Shown: piece after piece, positions 42,967-52,194 of the stretch
Layout of the letters: each line of letters opens with the position of its first letter
Numbering within the stretch: position 1 is the stretch's first letter
Assembly: GCF_900129495.1 (NCBI RefSeq)
Contig: NZ_FQVX01000006.1
Coordinates: 1-64,000, forward strand
Direction of reading: 5' to 3'
Length of the DNA stretch: 64,000 nucleotides
From: Geodermatophilus nigrescens
GTDB taxonomy: Bacteria; Actinomycetota; Actinomycetes; Mycobacteriales; Geodermatophilaceae
Program-made: the position numbers and the translations under genes
Notes under the pieces: model-generated
Databases searched by the model: none
Seen by the model: the letters and a program-made list of their open reading frames with translations, nothing else
Told to the model about the DNA's origin: nothing

Positions 42967-43637
42967 CACCCGGCGGCCGGGGTGGCCAGGTCGCGCAGGG
43001 CGGCGATGGCGCGCGACGGGTCGTCGGCGCCGTAGACGGCCGAGCCCGCGACGAAGACGTCGGCGCCAGCCTCCGCGGCCTGCGCGATGGTGTCGGCGTT
43101 GATGCCGCCGTCGACCTCGACGAGCACCTGCAGGTGGCCGGTGTCGACGAGCTCGCGGGCGCGGCGCACCTTCGGCAGCACCTCGGCCATGAACGCCTGG
43201 CCGCCGAAGCCGGGCTCGACGGTCATGACCAGCAGGGTGTCGAAGTCGCGCAGCACCTCCTCGTAGCGCTCGAGCGGGGTGCCGGGCTTGAGCGCGAGGC
43301 CCGCCAGGGCACCGGCGGCGCGGATGTCGCGGGCGACGTCACGGGGGTCGCCGGTGCAGGCCTCGGCGTGCACGGTGACGTTGCGGGAGCCGAGCTCGGC
43401 GTAGCCCGGCGCCCAGCGCTCGGGGGCCTCGATCATCAGGTGGCAGTCCAGCGGCACGGGACTGACGGCGTGGATCGCCTCGACCACCGGCCGGCCCAGC
43501 GTCAGGTTGGGCACGAAGTGGGCGTCCATGACGTCGACGTGCAGCCAGTCGGCGTCGGCCACGCGGGCCACCTCGTCGGCCAGCCGGGCGAAGTCCGCCG
43601 AGAGCAGGCTGGGGGCGATCATCGGGGTGCGGGCCAC
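42966..43637 (-). CDS. rpe: Ribulose-phosphate 3-epimerase
   Basis: The 223-aa TIM-barrel enzyme interconverts ribulose-5-P and xylulose-5-[57 protein letters not shown] and [12 protein letters not shown] carry the metal and phosphate sites. GTG 43637 is chosen because a -10 consensus TAGACT ends 8 nt upstream, predicting a leaderless mRNA starting at this codon. ATG 43622 is the alternative and has no ribosome-binding site. It is the first gene of the rpe-rib-his operon, supplying pentose phosphate context for ribulose-5-P use by ribBA. Confidence 0.93.
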   Translation of the reverse strand: MARTPMIAPSLLSADFARLADEVARVADADWLHVDVMDAHFVPNLTLGRPVVEAIHAVSPVPLDCHLMIEAPERWAPGYAELGSRNVTVHAEACTGDPRDVARDIRAAGALAGLALKPGTPLERYEEVLRDFDTLLVMTVEPGFGGQAFMAEVLPKVRRARELVDTGHLQVLVEVDGGINADTIAQAAEAGADVFVAGSAVYGADDPSRAIAALRDLATPAAG

Positions 43638-43645
43638 GTCGTCCG

Positions 43646-43651
43646 AGTCTA
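43646..43651 (-). promoter_or_regulatory. -10 element for leaderless rpe operon transcript
   Basis: TAGACT on the minus strand matches TANNNT and ends 8 nt before the rpe GTG. No convincing -35 is visible, and no ribosome-binding site precedes the start. Confidence 0.5.
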
Positions 43652-43695
43652 GGTGCGCCGTGATCACCGCCGGTCCGGCCGGGTAGGGGCGGGGC

Positions 43696-44187
43696 ATGGC
43701 ACAGGTCGAGGCGAGCGCCGACGTCCCCGTGGAGCCGGCGCTGGCGTTCGCCGTCTCGCAGACCACCGGGGCCACCCGCTACCGGTGGGACCGCTTCGTC
43801 CGCGAGCAGCACCTGCTGGGCGCGGACCGGCCCGGGAAGGGCGTGCGGACGGCGACCCGGTCGCGGCACGGGCTCGCGATGGTCAGCGAGTACGTCTCCT
43901 ACGTGCCGCCGTCGCACGTGGGCATGCGGATGGTGCGCGGGCCGTGGTTCTTCGCGGTGTTCGCCGGCAGCTGGCGGTTCACGCCGCTGCCCGGCGGCGG
44001 CACCCGGGCGGTGTGGCGCTACGTGTTCCGCTGCCGGCCGTCGTGGCTCGCGCCGGTGGCCGAGCGGATCGGCACCGCGCTGCTCGGCCGCGACATCCGG
44101 CGGCGCATCGCCGGGTTCGCCCGGGGCTGCGCCGACCCGGAGGTGCTCGCGGTGGCCCGGCGGGAGCTGGAGAGCGACGCCCGCTGA
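43696..44187 (+). CDS. SRPBCC (START/Bet v 1-fold) protein
   Basis: The 163-aa protein fits the polyketide-cyclase/SRPBCC fold: [20 protein letters not shown] start, central [20 protein letters not shown] and [20 protein letters not shown] strands, and a long C-terminal helix. These proteins bind hydrophobic ligands. No catalytic residue is evident. It sits 58 bp from the divergent rpe start and 44 nt before the aldehyde dehydrogenase, with which it is probably co-transcribed. Confidence 0.72.
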   Translation: MAQVEASADVPVEPALAFAVSQTTGATRYRWDRFVREQHLLGADRPGKGVRTATRSRHGLAMVSEYVSYVPPSHVGMRMVRGPWFFAVFAGSWRFTPLPGGGTRAVWRYVFRCRPSWLAPVAERIGTALLGRDIRRRIAGFARGCADPEVLAVARRELESDAR

Positions 44188-44231
44188 CGGGGGCGCGTGT
44201 CCGGAGGACCCCACCGGGTAGCCCACGACCC

Positions 44232-45695
44232 ATGGCTCTCCCCCGCTACGACGGCTTCGACCGCATGCCCATCGCCGGTACCTGGCGTGAGGGGCGCAGC
44301 GAGAAGACGGCGGCCGACACCGACCCCTACACCGGCGAGACGCTCACCGAGATCCGCCTGGCCACCGCCGACGACCTCGACGAGGCCTACGCCGCCGCCC
44401 GCGAGGCGCAGCGCGAGTGGGCCGCGCGGCTGCCCAGCGACCGGGCCGACGTGCTGCGCCGGGCCGCCCGGATCATGGAGGACCGCGAGGACGAGATCGT
44501 CGACTGGCACGTCCGCGAGAGCGGTGCCGCCGCCCCGGCCGCGCAGTTCGAGTACGCGATCACGCTGCGGGACTTCCACGAGGCGTCGTCCTACCCGTAC
44601 CGCGTCGAGGGCCGGATCCTGCCGGCCGACGTCGAGGGCAAGGAGAGCCGCGTCTACCGGCGGCCGGTGGGCGTGGTCGCCGTCATCAGCCCGTGGAACG
44701 TGCCGATGCACCTGTCCAACCGGTCGGTGGCCCCGGCGCTGGCGCTGGGCAACGCCGTCGTCCTCAAGCCCGCCGGCGACACCCCGGTGACCGGCGGCCT
44801 GCTGCTGGCGAAGGTGTACGAGGAGGCCGGGCTGCCGCCGGGCCTGCTGTCGGTGGTCATCGGCTCGGGCTCGGAGATCGGCGACGCGATCGTGTCCCAC
44901 CCGACGCCGCGGGTGGTGTCGTTCACCGGGTCGACGCCGGTGGGCAAGGGCATCGCCGAGAAGGCGGGCCTCAAGAAGCTGTCGCTCGAGCTGGGCGGCA
45001 ACGGCCCGCTGGTGGTGCTCGACGACGCCGACCTCGACCTCGCCGTCGACGCCGCCGTGTTCGGGAAGTTCTTCCACCAGGGCCAGGTCTGCATGATCAC
45101 CAACCGGATCGTCGTCGACGACTCGGTGCACGACGCGTTCGTCGAGCGCTACGTGGAGCGGGTGCGCGGGCTCAAGGTGGGCGACCCGCGGGAGCCGGAC
45201 ACGGTCATCGGCCCGATCATCAACGGCAAGCAGCTCGAGGGGATCCAGGAGAAGGTCGCGCAGGCCCGCGAGGACGGCGCCGAGCAGGTCCTCGGCGGCG
45301 ACCCGACCGGCCCGATCGGGTCGGTGCTCCCGCCGCACGTGCTGCTGGGCACCAACGACGTCGCCACCGCCCGGCAGGAGGTCTTCGGGCCGGTCGCGAC
45401 GGTCATCCGGGCCTCCGGCGAGGACGAGGCGCTGGCCATCGCCAACGACACCGAGTACGGCCTGTCCAGCGCGGTGTTCACCCGCGACACCGAGCGCGGC
45501 GTCCGGTTCGCGCTGCGGGTCGAGGCGGGGATGACCCACGTCAACGACTCGCCGCTCAACGACGAGAACAACACCGCGTTCGGCGGGGAGAAGGAGTCCG
45601 GCCTCGGCCGGTTCGGCGGCGAGTGGGCGATCGACGAGTTCACCACCGACCACTGGGTCAGCGTCCAGCACACCCGGCGGCAGTACCCGTTCTGA
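44232..45695 (+). CDS. Aldehyde dehydrogenase (benzaldehyde/vanillin dehydrogenase-like)
   Basis: The 487-aa NAD(P)-dependent enzyme has the catalytic Glu in LSLELGGNGP, the catalytic Cys in HQGQVCMITNRI, the cofactor region SPWNVPMHLSNRSVAPALAL, SFTGSTPVGKGIAEK and NDSPLNDENNTAFGGEKESG at the C-terminus. The latter is typical of the aromatic-aldehyde branch. The substrate is inferred only by this similarity. A strong hairpin follows. With the SRPBCC gene it forms part of a plus-strand insertion into an otherwise conserved minus-strand cluster. Confidence 0.88.
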   Translation: MALPRYDGFDRMPIAGTWREGRSEKTAADTDPYTGETLTEIRLATADDLDEAYAAAREAQREWAARLPSDRADVLRRAARIMEDREDEIVDWHVRESGAAAPAAQFEYAITLRDFHEASSYPYRVEGRILPADVEGKESRVYRRPVGVVAVISPWNVPMHLSNRSVAPALALGNAVVLKPAGDTPVTGGLLLAKVYEEAGLPPGLLSVVIGSGSEIGDAIVSHPTPRVVSFTGSTPVGKGIAEKAGLKKLSLELGGNGPLVVLDDADLDLAVDAAVFGKFFHQGQVCMITNRIVVDDSVHDAFVERYVERVRGLKVGDPREPDTVIGPIINGKQLEGIQEKVAQAREDGAEQVLGGDPTGPIGSVLPPHVLLGTNDVATARQEVFGPVATVIRASGEDEALAIANDTEYGLSSAVFTRDTERGVRFALRVEAGMTHVNDSPLNDENNTAFGGEKESGLGRFGGEWAIDEFTTDHWVSVQHTRRQYPF

Positions 45696-45711
45696 CCGTC
45701 GAGGCCCGAGC

Positions 45712-45748
45712 GGCGCGCGGCCGGCTCCCCCGGGGCCGGCCGCGCGCC
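45712..45748. terminator. Terminator after the aldehyde dehydrogenase
   Basis: A perfect 14-bp stem (45712-45725 with 45735-45748, 9-nt loop) lies between the convergent stops at 45695 and 45763. Confidence 0.72.
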
Positions 45749-45762
45749 GGGGTCGGGCCCGG

Positions 45763-46260
45763 TCAGTCGCGGTCGGGCAGGGCGGTCCACTCGGCCCACG
45801 ACAGGTCGCGGCCGACGTAGCGCGGCGCCCGGAGCGGCCACTCCGCCGCCAGCCAACGCGGCACGAAAGCGTCGAGGGCCGCCTCGACGTCGGTGCCGAC
45901 CAGCCGGTCGACCACCCACCAGGACACCTCGGCGTCGGCGTCGCCGGCCTTCTCCGGCGGGTCGACGTAGACGCAGCCGAGCAGCTCGGTCTCGTCCTCG
46001 TCGAGCAGCGCGTAGTTGAAGCTCTCGTGCGCCTCGATCTCCCGCTCGTGGCGGGCGAGGTCCTCGCGGTCCTGGTCCTCGGTCATGGTCGCGGGCGGCC
46101 AGCCCCAGGCGGCGCCGTAGATGTCCCACAACCGCTCGCGGGAGCCCATGACGGCGGGGTGGTCGATGGCGGTGTCGGCCGCGCGGATCGGCCGCAGGTG
46201 CTGACCGGTGGGCAGGTCGGCGCGGACCGGGTGGACGAAGTCGTCGGGGAGCCAGGGCAC
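45763..46260 (-). CDS. GNAT-like acetyltransferase family protein
   Basis: The 165-aa product (VPWLPDDFVHPVRADLPTGQ start) has a GNAT-like core: FNYALLDEDETELLGCVYVD is the central beta strand pair and AEVSWWVVDRLVGTDVEAAL the following strand/helix. The acetyl-CoA P-loop is degenerate. GTG 46260 is supported by TACCCT (46269-46274) ending 8 nt upstream; a GTG at 46308 would add 16 unlikely residues. The substrate is unknown. Confidence 0.7.
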   Translation of the reverse strand: MPWLPDDFVHPVRADLPTGQHLRPIRAADTAIDHPAVMGSRERLWDIYGAAWGWPPATMTEDQDREDLARHEREIEAHESFNYALLDEDETELLGCVYVDPPEKAGDADAEVSWWVVDRLVGTDVEAALDAFVPRWLAAEWPLRAPRYVGRDLSWAEWTALPDRD

Positions 46261-46268
46261 GGCGGGGC

Positions 46269-46274
46269 AGGGTA
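46269..46274 (-). promoter_or_regulatory. -10 element for a leaderless GNAT-like gene
   Basis: TACCCT on the minus strand (TANNNT) lies exactly 8 nt before GTG 46260. No ribosome-binding site is present. Confidence 0.45.
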
Positions 46275-46438
46275 GGCGCGCGGCGGCGGATCCGGAACGG
46301 ATGTGCACGCGGCGCGACCGGGTGGGTAGGGGCGCCGCGATGCGTGCACACGGTGAGCTGTCCCCGGTCCGGGTGGACCTGCCCTGGGCGGGGGTCGCCG
46401 GGCCGGGTGACCGGGAGGCGGACCGGCCCGCCGGCGGC

Positions 46439-46444
46439 TACGGT
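46439..46444 (+). promoter_or_regulatory. -10 element for a leaderless membrane-protein gene
   Basis: TACGGT ends 8 nt before GTG 46453. If transcription starts there, the GTG at 46447 lies upstream of the mRNA and cannot be the start. Confidence 0.45.
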
Positions 46445-46452
46445 CCGTGATC

Positions 46453-47154
46453 GTGCGCACCGCCCCGTCCCCCGTCCTCCGCCGGCCGGTCTGGCCGTCG
46501 GGCGATCCGGTGACGGTGCGTCACGGGTCGGTGACGGTCCGGCCGGCGGCCTCCCGGGCCCCGGCCACCTGGACGGCGGGCCTGCTGCTGCCCGCCGTCG
46601 TCCTCGGGCTCGGCGTGCCGCGGATGCTGCTCACCGGCGACTACGCGGGCCTGCACGGTTACGCCGCCTGGGCGTTGCTCGCCGCGGTGGCCGGCGTGGG
46701 GGCCGCCCTGGCGCTGCTGACGCCGGTCGTGCCGGCGCTGTCGCGCCGGGCCGCCGAGGTCGCGCGGATGCGGCACGCGCTGCGCACCCACACCGACCCG
46801 GGCCCCGACCTGCGCGCCCGCCTGGACCTCTCCGCCCGCCGCGTGCTGCGGCTGCACTGGATGGGCCGGGCGATGCCCGTGCTGCCCGCGGTGCTGCTCC
46901 TGCAGGCCGAGTGGGACTCCCCGGCGACGTCGTTGCCGGCCGCCGTCGTGCTCGTCGCGGGCTACACGGCGCTGGCGCTGTGGCACCGGCGCCAGACGCT
47001 CGCCGCGGCCTGGTGGGTGGCCGACCGCCCGGGGCCCGCGCGCCCGGCGCCCCCGGTGCCGTGGTGGGAGCCGTGGCTGGGCGGCCGGCGCCTGCTCGCC
47101 CTCTCCGGCGGCTACGTGCTGCTCGTCGTCCTGGTCACGCTGCTCGCCCGCTGA
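46453..47154 (+). CDS. Four-helix membrane protein of unknown function
   Basis: The 233-aa protein has hydrophobic segments near residues 40-60, 70-92, 140-155 and 162-178, and a final helix at the C-terminus (LLALSGGYVLLVVLVTLLAR). A basic loop (RRAAEVARMRHALRTHTDPG) separates helices 2 and 3. A Pro/Trp-rich loop (PGPARPAPPVPWWEPWLGG) precedes the last helix. No family is recognised. GTG 46453 is chosen from the -10 spacing; GTG 46447 adds two residues. Confidence 0.65.
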   Translation: MRTAPSPVLRRPVWPSGDPVTVRHGSVTVRPAASRAPATWTAGLLLPAVVLGLGVPRMLLTGDYAGLHGYAAWALLAAVAGVGAALALLTPVVPALSRRAAEVARMRHALRTHTDPGPDLRARLDLSARRVLRLHWMGRAMPVLPAVLLLQAEWDSPATSLPAAVVLVAGYTALALWHRRQTLAAAWWVADRPGPARPAPPVPWWEPWLGGRRLLALSGGYVLLVVLVTLLAR

Positions 47155-47191
47155 CGGCCCCCCGGCGCCCGCCGCGCCGGCCGCGCCGCGG

Positions 47192-48604
47192 TCAGCGGGT
47201 GCGGCGCAGCAGGGCCAGGAACATCGCGTCGGTGCCGTGCCGGTGCGGCCACAGCTGCCCGTAGGGCCCGCGCTCGACCCCGGGCACCTCCCCGAACAGC
47301 GGCGCCACCGGCAGCACCTCGACGTCGTCCCGCGCGGCCGCCGCGTCGGCCACCGCGACCGTCTCCGCCGCGTGCGGCGAGCAGGTCACGTAGGCGACCA
47401 CCCCGCCGGGGCGCACGGAGGCCAGCGCGCGGTCGAGCAGCGCCGTCTGCAGCTCCACCAGCGGCGCGACGTCGTCGGCCGTGCGCCGCCAGCGCACCTC
47501 CGGCCGCCGGCGCAGCGCGCCCAGGCCGGTGCACGGCGCGTCGAGCAGCACCCGGTCGAAGGAGCCCGCGGCCCACGGCGGCTCCCGCCCGTCGGCCACC
47601 AGCACCTCGACGTCGTCCTCGCCGGCCAGCGCCCCGCGCACCAGCTCGGCGCGGTGCGGCGCGCGGTCGGCGGCGGTCAGGTGCACCCCGGCCGGGCGGA
47701 CGGCGGCCAGCAGCCCGGCCTTGCCGCCGGGGCCGGCGCACACGTCGAGCCAGCGGGCGTCGGGGCCCTCCAGCGGCGCGCGGGTGAGCAGCAGCGCGGC
47801 GAGCTGGCTGCCCTCGTCCTGCACGGCGGCCCGGCCGGCGCGCACCGACGGCAGCCGGCCCGGGTCCCCCCCGCCCAGGCGCACCGCGTACGGCGACCAC
47901 GGCCCGGGCGTCCCGCCGGACTCCTCGGCGAGCGCGGCGCGGTCGACGTGCCGGGCGACCAGGTGCACCTCGGGGGCGGCGTCGTCGGCGAGCAGCGCCT
48001 CCTCGAGCTCCGCCTCCCCGGCCGCGTCTCCCCCGAGCGCCTCGCGCCAGGCCGCCACGATCCACTCGGGGTGGTCGGTGGCCAGCGCCAGGCGACGGTC
48101 GCCGTCGGCCCCGAGCTGCGCCAGCCACGCGGCGCGGTCCCCGCCGGCGGCGACCTTGCGCAGCACCGCGTTGGCCAGGCCGGAGGCGCCGGGCCCGACG
48201 ATCGCGCGGACCAGGTCGACGGTGGTGGCCACGGCGGCGTGCGCGGGGACGCGCAGGTCGACCAGCTGGTAGGCGCCGAGGCGCAGCAGGTCGAGCAGCC
48301 GGCGGTCGAGGTCGGCGAGCGGGCGGTCGACCAGCCGGGCGAGGACCGCGTCGAGGGTGCCCTGCGCGCGCAGCGCCCCGTAGGCGAGCTGGGTGGCGAA
48401 GGCGGCGTCGCGCGGCTCGAGCTGCCGCTCCCGCAGCAGCTGGGGCAGCAGCAGGTTGGCGTAGGCCTCGCGCGCGGAGACGCCGTCGAGGACGTCGTAG
48501 GCGGTCAGGCGGGCGCCGTCGAGCGGGGCGCGGCGGGGCGGGCGGCGGGGCCCGCCGCGCTGCCCTCCACGCGCGCCGGCCGGACGCCGGGGCGGGCCGC
48601 TCAC
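47192..48604 (-). CDS. rsmB: 16S rRNA (cytosine-967-C5) methyltransferase
   Basis: The 470-aa RsmB/Sun protein has an N-terminal NusB-like RNA-binding domain ([40 protein letters not shown]). The C-terminal SAM methyltransferase has motif [16 protein letters not shown], motif [21 protein letters not shown] and the catalytic Cys in [12 protein letters not shown]. An Arg/Gly-rich N-terminal stretch precedes the NusB part. GTG 48604 overlaps the fmt stop by 4 nt. Confidence 0.94.
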   Translation of the reverse strand: MSGPPRRPAGARGGQRGGPRRPPRRAPLDGARLTAYDVLDGVSAREAYANLLLPQLLRERQLEPRDAAFATQLAYGALRAQGTLDAVLARLVDRPLADLDRRLLDLLRLGAYQLVDLRVPAHAAVATTVDLVRAIVGPGASGLANAVLRKVAAGGDRAAWLAQLGADGDRRLALATDHPEWIVAAWREALGGDAAGEAELEEALLADDAAPEVHLVARHVDRAALAEESGGTPGPWSPYAVRLGGGDPGRLPSVRAGRAAVQDEGSQLAALLLTRAPLEGPDARWLDVCAGPGGKAGLLAAVRPAGVHLTAADRAPHRAELVRGALAGEDDVEVLVADGREPPWAAGSFDRVLLDAPCTGLGALRRRPEVRWRRTADDVAPLVELQTALLDRALASVRPGGVVAYVTCSPHAAETVAVADAAAARDDVEVLPVAPLFGEVPGVERGPYGQLWPHRHGTDAMFLALLRRTR

Positions 48605-49530
48605 GAGCCGAACCGCTCGCCGGGCGCCGGGCGGGCGCCGCGGGCCCAGTCGGCGGCCGGGTGCATGCGCTTGCCGGCCGGCTGGACGTCGCCGAGGCGC
48701 ACCGCGCCGCGGCCGGTGCCGACGACGACACCGGTCGGGCCGGGCGACACCTCCCCGGCCTCCAGCGCGAGCGACGTCGGCAGCGGCTCGACCGGGCCCA
48801 GGCGGAACCGCTCGCCGCGCCAGGTGGTCCAGGCCCCCGGCGCCGGGGTCACGCCCCGGACGCGGCGGTCGACGACGTGCGCGGGCAGCTCCCAGTCGAC
48901 GCGGGCGTCGGCGGTCTCGATGCGCGGCGCGAGGCTCACCCCGTCGGCCGACTGCGGCTGCGGCTCGAGCTCCCCGGAGGCGATGCCGTCGAGGGTGGCG
49001 ACGAGCAGCCGGGCGCCGCTGACGGCGAGCCGGCCGAGCAGGTCGCCCGCGGTGTCGCGGGGGCCGATCGGCTCGGTGACCAGGCCGAACACCGGCCCGG
49101 TGTCCAGGCCCTGCTCCAGCCGGAAGGTGCACGCGCCGGTGACCTCGTCGCCGGCCATGACCGCGTGCTGCACCGGCGCGGCGCCGCGCCAGGCGGGCAG
49201 CAGCGAGAAGTGCAGGTTGACCCAGCCGTGCGCGGGCAGGTCGAGCGCCGCGGGCGGCACGAGCGCGCCGTAGGCCACCACCGGCGCGCAGTCGACGGCG
49301 AGGTCGGCGAGCTGCGCGAGGAACTCGGGCTCCCGCGGCGAGCGGGGCTGCAGCACGGGCAGGCCGGCGGCGTCGGCGCGCTCGGCCACCGGCGAGCGGC
49401 TGACCTTGCGGCCGCGGCCGGAACGGGCGTCGGGGCGGGTGAGGACGGCGGCCACCTCGTGGCCGGAGGCCAGCAGCGCCTCCAGCGAGGGCACGGCGGC
49501 CTCGGGGGTCCCCGCGAACAGGAGCCTCAG
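48601..49530 (-). CDS. fmt: Methionyl-tRNA formyltransferase, probably starting at CTG
   Basis: The 309-aa enzyme formylates initiator Met-tRNA. The family start [20 protein letters not shown], the [15 protein letters not shown] active-site motif and [11 protein letters not shown] are clear. The canonical first Met falls on CTG 49530. That codon overlaps the def stop (CTGA, the same 4-nt pattern as the GTGA junctions elsewhere) and has GGAGG about 10 nt upstream. No ATG, GTG or TTG is available without losing the FAGTPE loop, so CTG initiation is the best reading. Confidence 0.93.
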   Translation of the reverse strand: MRLLFAGTPEAAVPSLEALLASGHEVAAVLTRPDARSGRGRKVSRSPVAERADAAGLPVLQPRSPREPEFLAQLADLAVDCAPVVAYGALVPPAALDLPAHGWVNLHFSLLPAWRGAAPVQHAVMAGDEVTGACTFRLEQGLDTGPVFGLVTEPIGPRDTAGDLLGRLAVSGARLLVATLDGIASGELEPQPQSADGVSLAPRIETADARVDWELPAHVVDRRVRGVTPAPGAWTTWRGERFRLGPVEPLPTSLALEAGEVSPGPTGVVVGTGRGAVRLGDVQPAGKRMHPAADWARGARPAPGERFGS

Positions 49531-50060
49531 TGGGGGCTCACCTCCACGCGCGGGACCCAGGCCTGCATGCCCTGCCACTCGGCCTCGGCGAGCGCGGCGA
49601 GGGCGGCGGTGCGCGCCTCGGGGTCGAGCCGGTCGACGAACACGACGCCGTCGAGGTGGTCGACCTCGTGCTGCACCGCGCGGGCCAGCAGGTGCGAGCC
49701 CTCCACCCGGACCGGGTCGCCGTGCTGGTTCCACCCGGTGGCCACCACGTGCAGGTGGCGGCGGCAGTCGAAGCGGTAGCCGGGGATGGACAGGCAGCCC
49801 TCGGGCGCCTCCTCGGTCTCGTCGCCGACCAGGTCGACCGAGGGGTTGACCAGGTGGCCGACCTCGCCGTCGACGTACCAGGTGAACACCCGCAGGCCGA
49901 CGCCGATCTGCGGCGCGGCGAGGCCCGCTCCCCCGGCGGCGTGCATGGTCTCGGTCAGGTCGGCGACCAGCCCGCGCAGCTCGGCGTCGAAGTCGACGAC
50001 CGGTGCCGCGGGCCGGTGCAGGACGGGGTCGCCCAGCAGCCGGATGGGGGTGACGCTCAC
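49527..50060 (-). CDS. def: Peptide deformylase
   Basis: The 177-aa metalloprotease removes the formyl group from new proteins. All three motifs are present: [11 protein letters not shown] (motif 1), EGCLS (motif 2, metal Cys) and HEVDHLDG (motif 3, HExxH). GTG 50060 has no ribosome-binding site, but TACGAT ends 6 nt upstream, so the mRNA is probably leaderless. It is coupled to fmt, forming the def-fmt-rsmB unit. Confidence 0.95.
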   Translation of the reverse strand: MSVTPIRLLGDPVLHRPAAPVVDFDAELRGLVADLTETMHAAGGAGLAAPQIGVGLRVFTWYVDGEVGHLVNPSVDLVGDETEEAPEGCLSIPGYRFDCRRHLHVVATGWNQHGDPVRVEGSHLLARAVQHEVDHLDGVVFVDRLDPEARTAALAALAEAEWQGMQAWVPRVEVSPH

Positions 50061-50066
50061 CGGTCG

Positions 50067-50072
50067 ATCGTA
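50067..50072 (-). promoter_or_regulatory. -10 element for leaderless def-fmt-rsmB transcript
   Basis: TACGAT on the minus strand ends 6 nt before the def GTG. It separates this unit transcriptionally from priA upstream, as does the palindromic repeat at 50116-50211. Confidence 0.5.
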
Positions 50073-50115
50073 GGTGGCGCCCTCCCGCGCACTCGCCGGC
50101 CCGGACCAGGGCCGC

Positions 50116-50211
50116 CCCCGCACGATCAGGCGGGCTCACCGTGGCGCGTCCTGGCTCACCGCCGGAGGTGAGCCAGGACGCAGCACGACCAGGCCGCCTG
50201 ATCGTGCGGGG
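50116..50211. repeat. Dispersed palindromic repeat, copy 2 (between priA and def)
   Basis: Outer perfect 18-bp terminal inverted repeats lie at 50116-50133 and 50194-50211 (CCCCGCACGATCAGGCGG). An inner perfect 15-bp hairpin lies at 50146-50160 and 50167-50181 (GCGTCCTGGCTCACC, loop GCCGGA). The inner arm is identical to that of the copy in mmuM. The element is 96 bp, has no coding capacity and resembles a REP or MITE-like repeat. Confidence 0.88.
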
Positions 50212-50247
50212 ACCTCTCCTACGGGGCCGGGATCGTGCCCGGGGGGC

Positions 50248-52194
50248 TCAGACCAGCTCGAGGGGGTCGAGCTGCACGCGCACGTGCTCGCTCGCCTTCC
50301 GCGCGCTGCGGACGCCCTGCACCTCGGCGAGCGCGGTGGCCAGCGCCGTCCCCTCGCCGCGCGGCACCCGCACCAGGTAGCGCTCCCGCTCGCCCTCCTG
50401 GCCCGGCCGCGGGGGCTCGGGCACCGGCCCGAGCAGGTCGGCGTCGCCGGGCAGCCGGGCGGCGCCGAGGAACTCCGCGAGCGCCGCCGGCGACCCCGAC
50501 AGCGCGGCCATCCGGGTGGCCGGCGGGAAGCCCAGCGCCCGCCGGTCGGCGAGCTCCCGCTCCGCCAGCCAGCCCGGGTCCCAGCGCACCAGGGCCTGGA
50601 CGACGGGGTGCGCGGCGTCGGCCGCCACGACGACGGTGCCCCGCGGCCGCACCAGCGTGGCCGCGTTCATCCAGCGGCGCAGCGTCTCCTCGCCCGCTCG
50701 CAGGTCGGCGCGGCCGAGCAGCGCCCACGAGTCGAGCAGCAGCGCCGCGCCGTACCCGCCCTCGGCCACCGGCTCCGCGCCCGGCGTCGCGACCACCAGC
50801 GCCGGGCCGCCGGACACCGTCGGCAGCACCCCCGAGGACCGCCCGGACACCCGCACCGGGGCGCCGGGGAACGCCCGCCCGAGCTCCTCGGCGGTGCGCG
50901 CGGCCCCCACGACGGAGGCGCGCAGCTTGGTGCCGTGGCAGTGCGGGCAGTCGAAGACCGTGGCCGGGCGGGCGCACCACCGGCACGCGGGGATGCGCGA
51001 GCCGCCGGGCCCGGGCGTGGGCGAGACGCCGAGCGGGCCGGAGCACACCGCGCAGCGGGCCGGCGCCCGGCAGCGGTCGCAGGACAGGCCCGGCGCGTAG
51101 CCGGAGCGCGGCACCTGCACCAGCACGGGCGTGCCCTCGGCGAGCGCGGCGCGGGCCACCCGGTGGGCGAGGCTGGGCAGCCGCGCGGTGCGGGCGGCCG
51201 GGTCGCGCGCGAGCTCGGAGTCCTCCCCCAGCGCCTGCACCCGCGGCATGGCGGCGCGCAGGGTGGCCCGCTCGGCGGCGAGCTCGTGCGCCCAGCCGCT
51301 CTCCACCAGCAGCGCGGCCTCGGCGGTGCGCGCGGTGGCCGCGACGACGGCCGCGCACCCGGTCAGGTGGGCGCGGTGCATCAGCACGTCGCGGGCGTGC
51401 GCGTAGGGCGCCCGCGGCTCGGCGTGCAGGTCGTCGCCGTCGTCCCAGACGGCCACCAGGCCGAGGTCGGCGACGGGCGCGAACGCCGCCCCGCGGGTGC
51501 CGAGGACGACCTTCGCGCTGCCGCGGGCGGCGTCGAGGAAGCGCCGGTAGCGGGCGTCGGGGGCGGCGTCGGCGCGCAGCACGACGAACGAGCCCGTGGG
51601 CAGGACGGCGCCGGCGGCGGCCTCCAGCCGGTCGAGGTCGCGCCCGTCGGGGACGACGACGAGCGCGCCGCGCCCGCCCGACAGCGCCGCCCGGCACAGC
51701 TCGGCGAGCCGCGCCGGCCAGTCCTCGCCGGGCAGCGCCGTCCACACCGCGCGCGCCGGGCGGCCCTCCGCGACGGCGGCCAGCAGCGCGGGCCCCGTCG
51801 GATAGCGGGCGAACCCGGCCGGGTCGGGCGGCTCCGGTGGCGGCGGGGGCTCGGCGGGCGGGCGCTTCTCCGCGGCGGCGCGGCGCGGCGGGATGGCCAG
51901 CCGCAGCACGTCGACGAGCGTGCCGCCCCAGCGCTGCGCCACCGAGCGGGCGAGCGCCGCGACCTCCGGGGTGAGCACCGGCTCGGAGGACACCAGCTTG
52001 GCCAGCGGCGCGAGCTTGCGGCCGGTCTCGCTGGAGGTGGCGAGCTCCAGCACGAACCCGTCGACCAGCTGCCCGGCGAAGCGGACCCGCACACGGCAGC
52101 CGGCGCGGACCTCCCCGGCCATGTCGTCGGGGATCGCGTAGTCGAAGGCGCGGTCCAGGTGCGCCAGCGGCACGTCGACGACGACCCGGGCCAC
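50248..52194 (-). CDS. priA: Actinobacterial PriA-like primosomal protein without helicase ATP motif
   Basis: The 648-aa protein has the PriA N-terminal 3'-DNA-binding domain (VARVVVDVPLAHLDRAFDYA) and eight zinc-binding cysteines (CDRC, CAVC, CRWC, CPHC). The Walker A GxTGSGKT is absent (LPGEDW there) and the DEEH box is WDDGDD. This loss is known for actinobacterial PriA, which probably restarts forks as a loader without unwinding. GTG 52194 lacks a ribosome-binding site; a CTG at 52239 with GGAG 6 nt upstream would add 15 residues and may be the real start. Confidence 0.88.
   Translation of the reverse strand: MARVVVDVPLAHLDRAFDYAIPDDMAGEVRAGCRVRVRFAGQLVDGFVLELATSSETGRKLAPLAKLVSSEPVLTPEVAALARSVAQRWGGTLVDVLRLAIPPRRAAAEKRPPAEPPPPPEPPDPAGFARYPTGPALLAAVAEGRPARAVWTALPGEDWPARLAELCRAALSGGRGALVVVPDGRDLDRLEAAAGAVLPTGSFVVLRADAAPDARYRRFLDAARGSAKVVLGTRGAAFAPVADLGLVAVWDDGDDLHAEPRAPYAHARDVLMHRAHLTGCAAVVAATARTAEAALLVESGWAHELAAERATLRAAMPRVQALGEDSELARDPAARTARLPSLAHRVARAALAEGTPVLVQVPRSGYAPGLSCDRCRAPARCAVCSGPLGVSPTPGPGGSRIPACRWCARPATVFDCPHCHGTKLRASVVGAARTAEELGRAFPGAPVRVSGRSSGVLPTVSGGPALVVATPGAEPVAEGGYGAALLLDSWALLGRADLRAGEETLRRWMNAATLVRPRGTVVVAADAAHPVVQALVRWDPGWLAERELADRRALGFPPATRMAALSGSPAALAEFLGAARLPGDADLLGPVPEPPRPGQEGERERYLVRVPRGEGTALATALAEVQGVRSARKASEHVRVQLDPLELV

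Noticed and set aside
41907..43695. FMN riboswitch for the riboflavin genes
   Set aside because: Junctions between rpe, ribD and ribE are overlaps or 1 nt, and the 58-bp gap before rpe is too short and lacks the RFN consensus.
50248..52194. priA as a frameshifted or broken gene because the ATP-binding motif is missing
   Set aside because: The frame is intact with all zinc cysteines, and loss of the helicase motif is usual in actinobacterial PriA.
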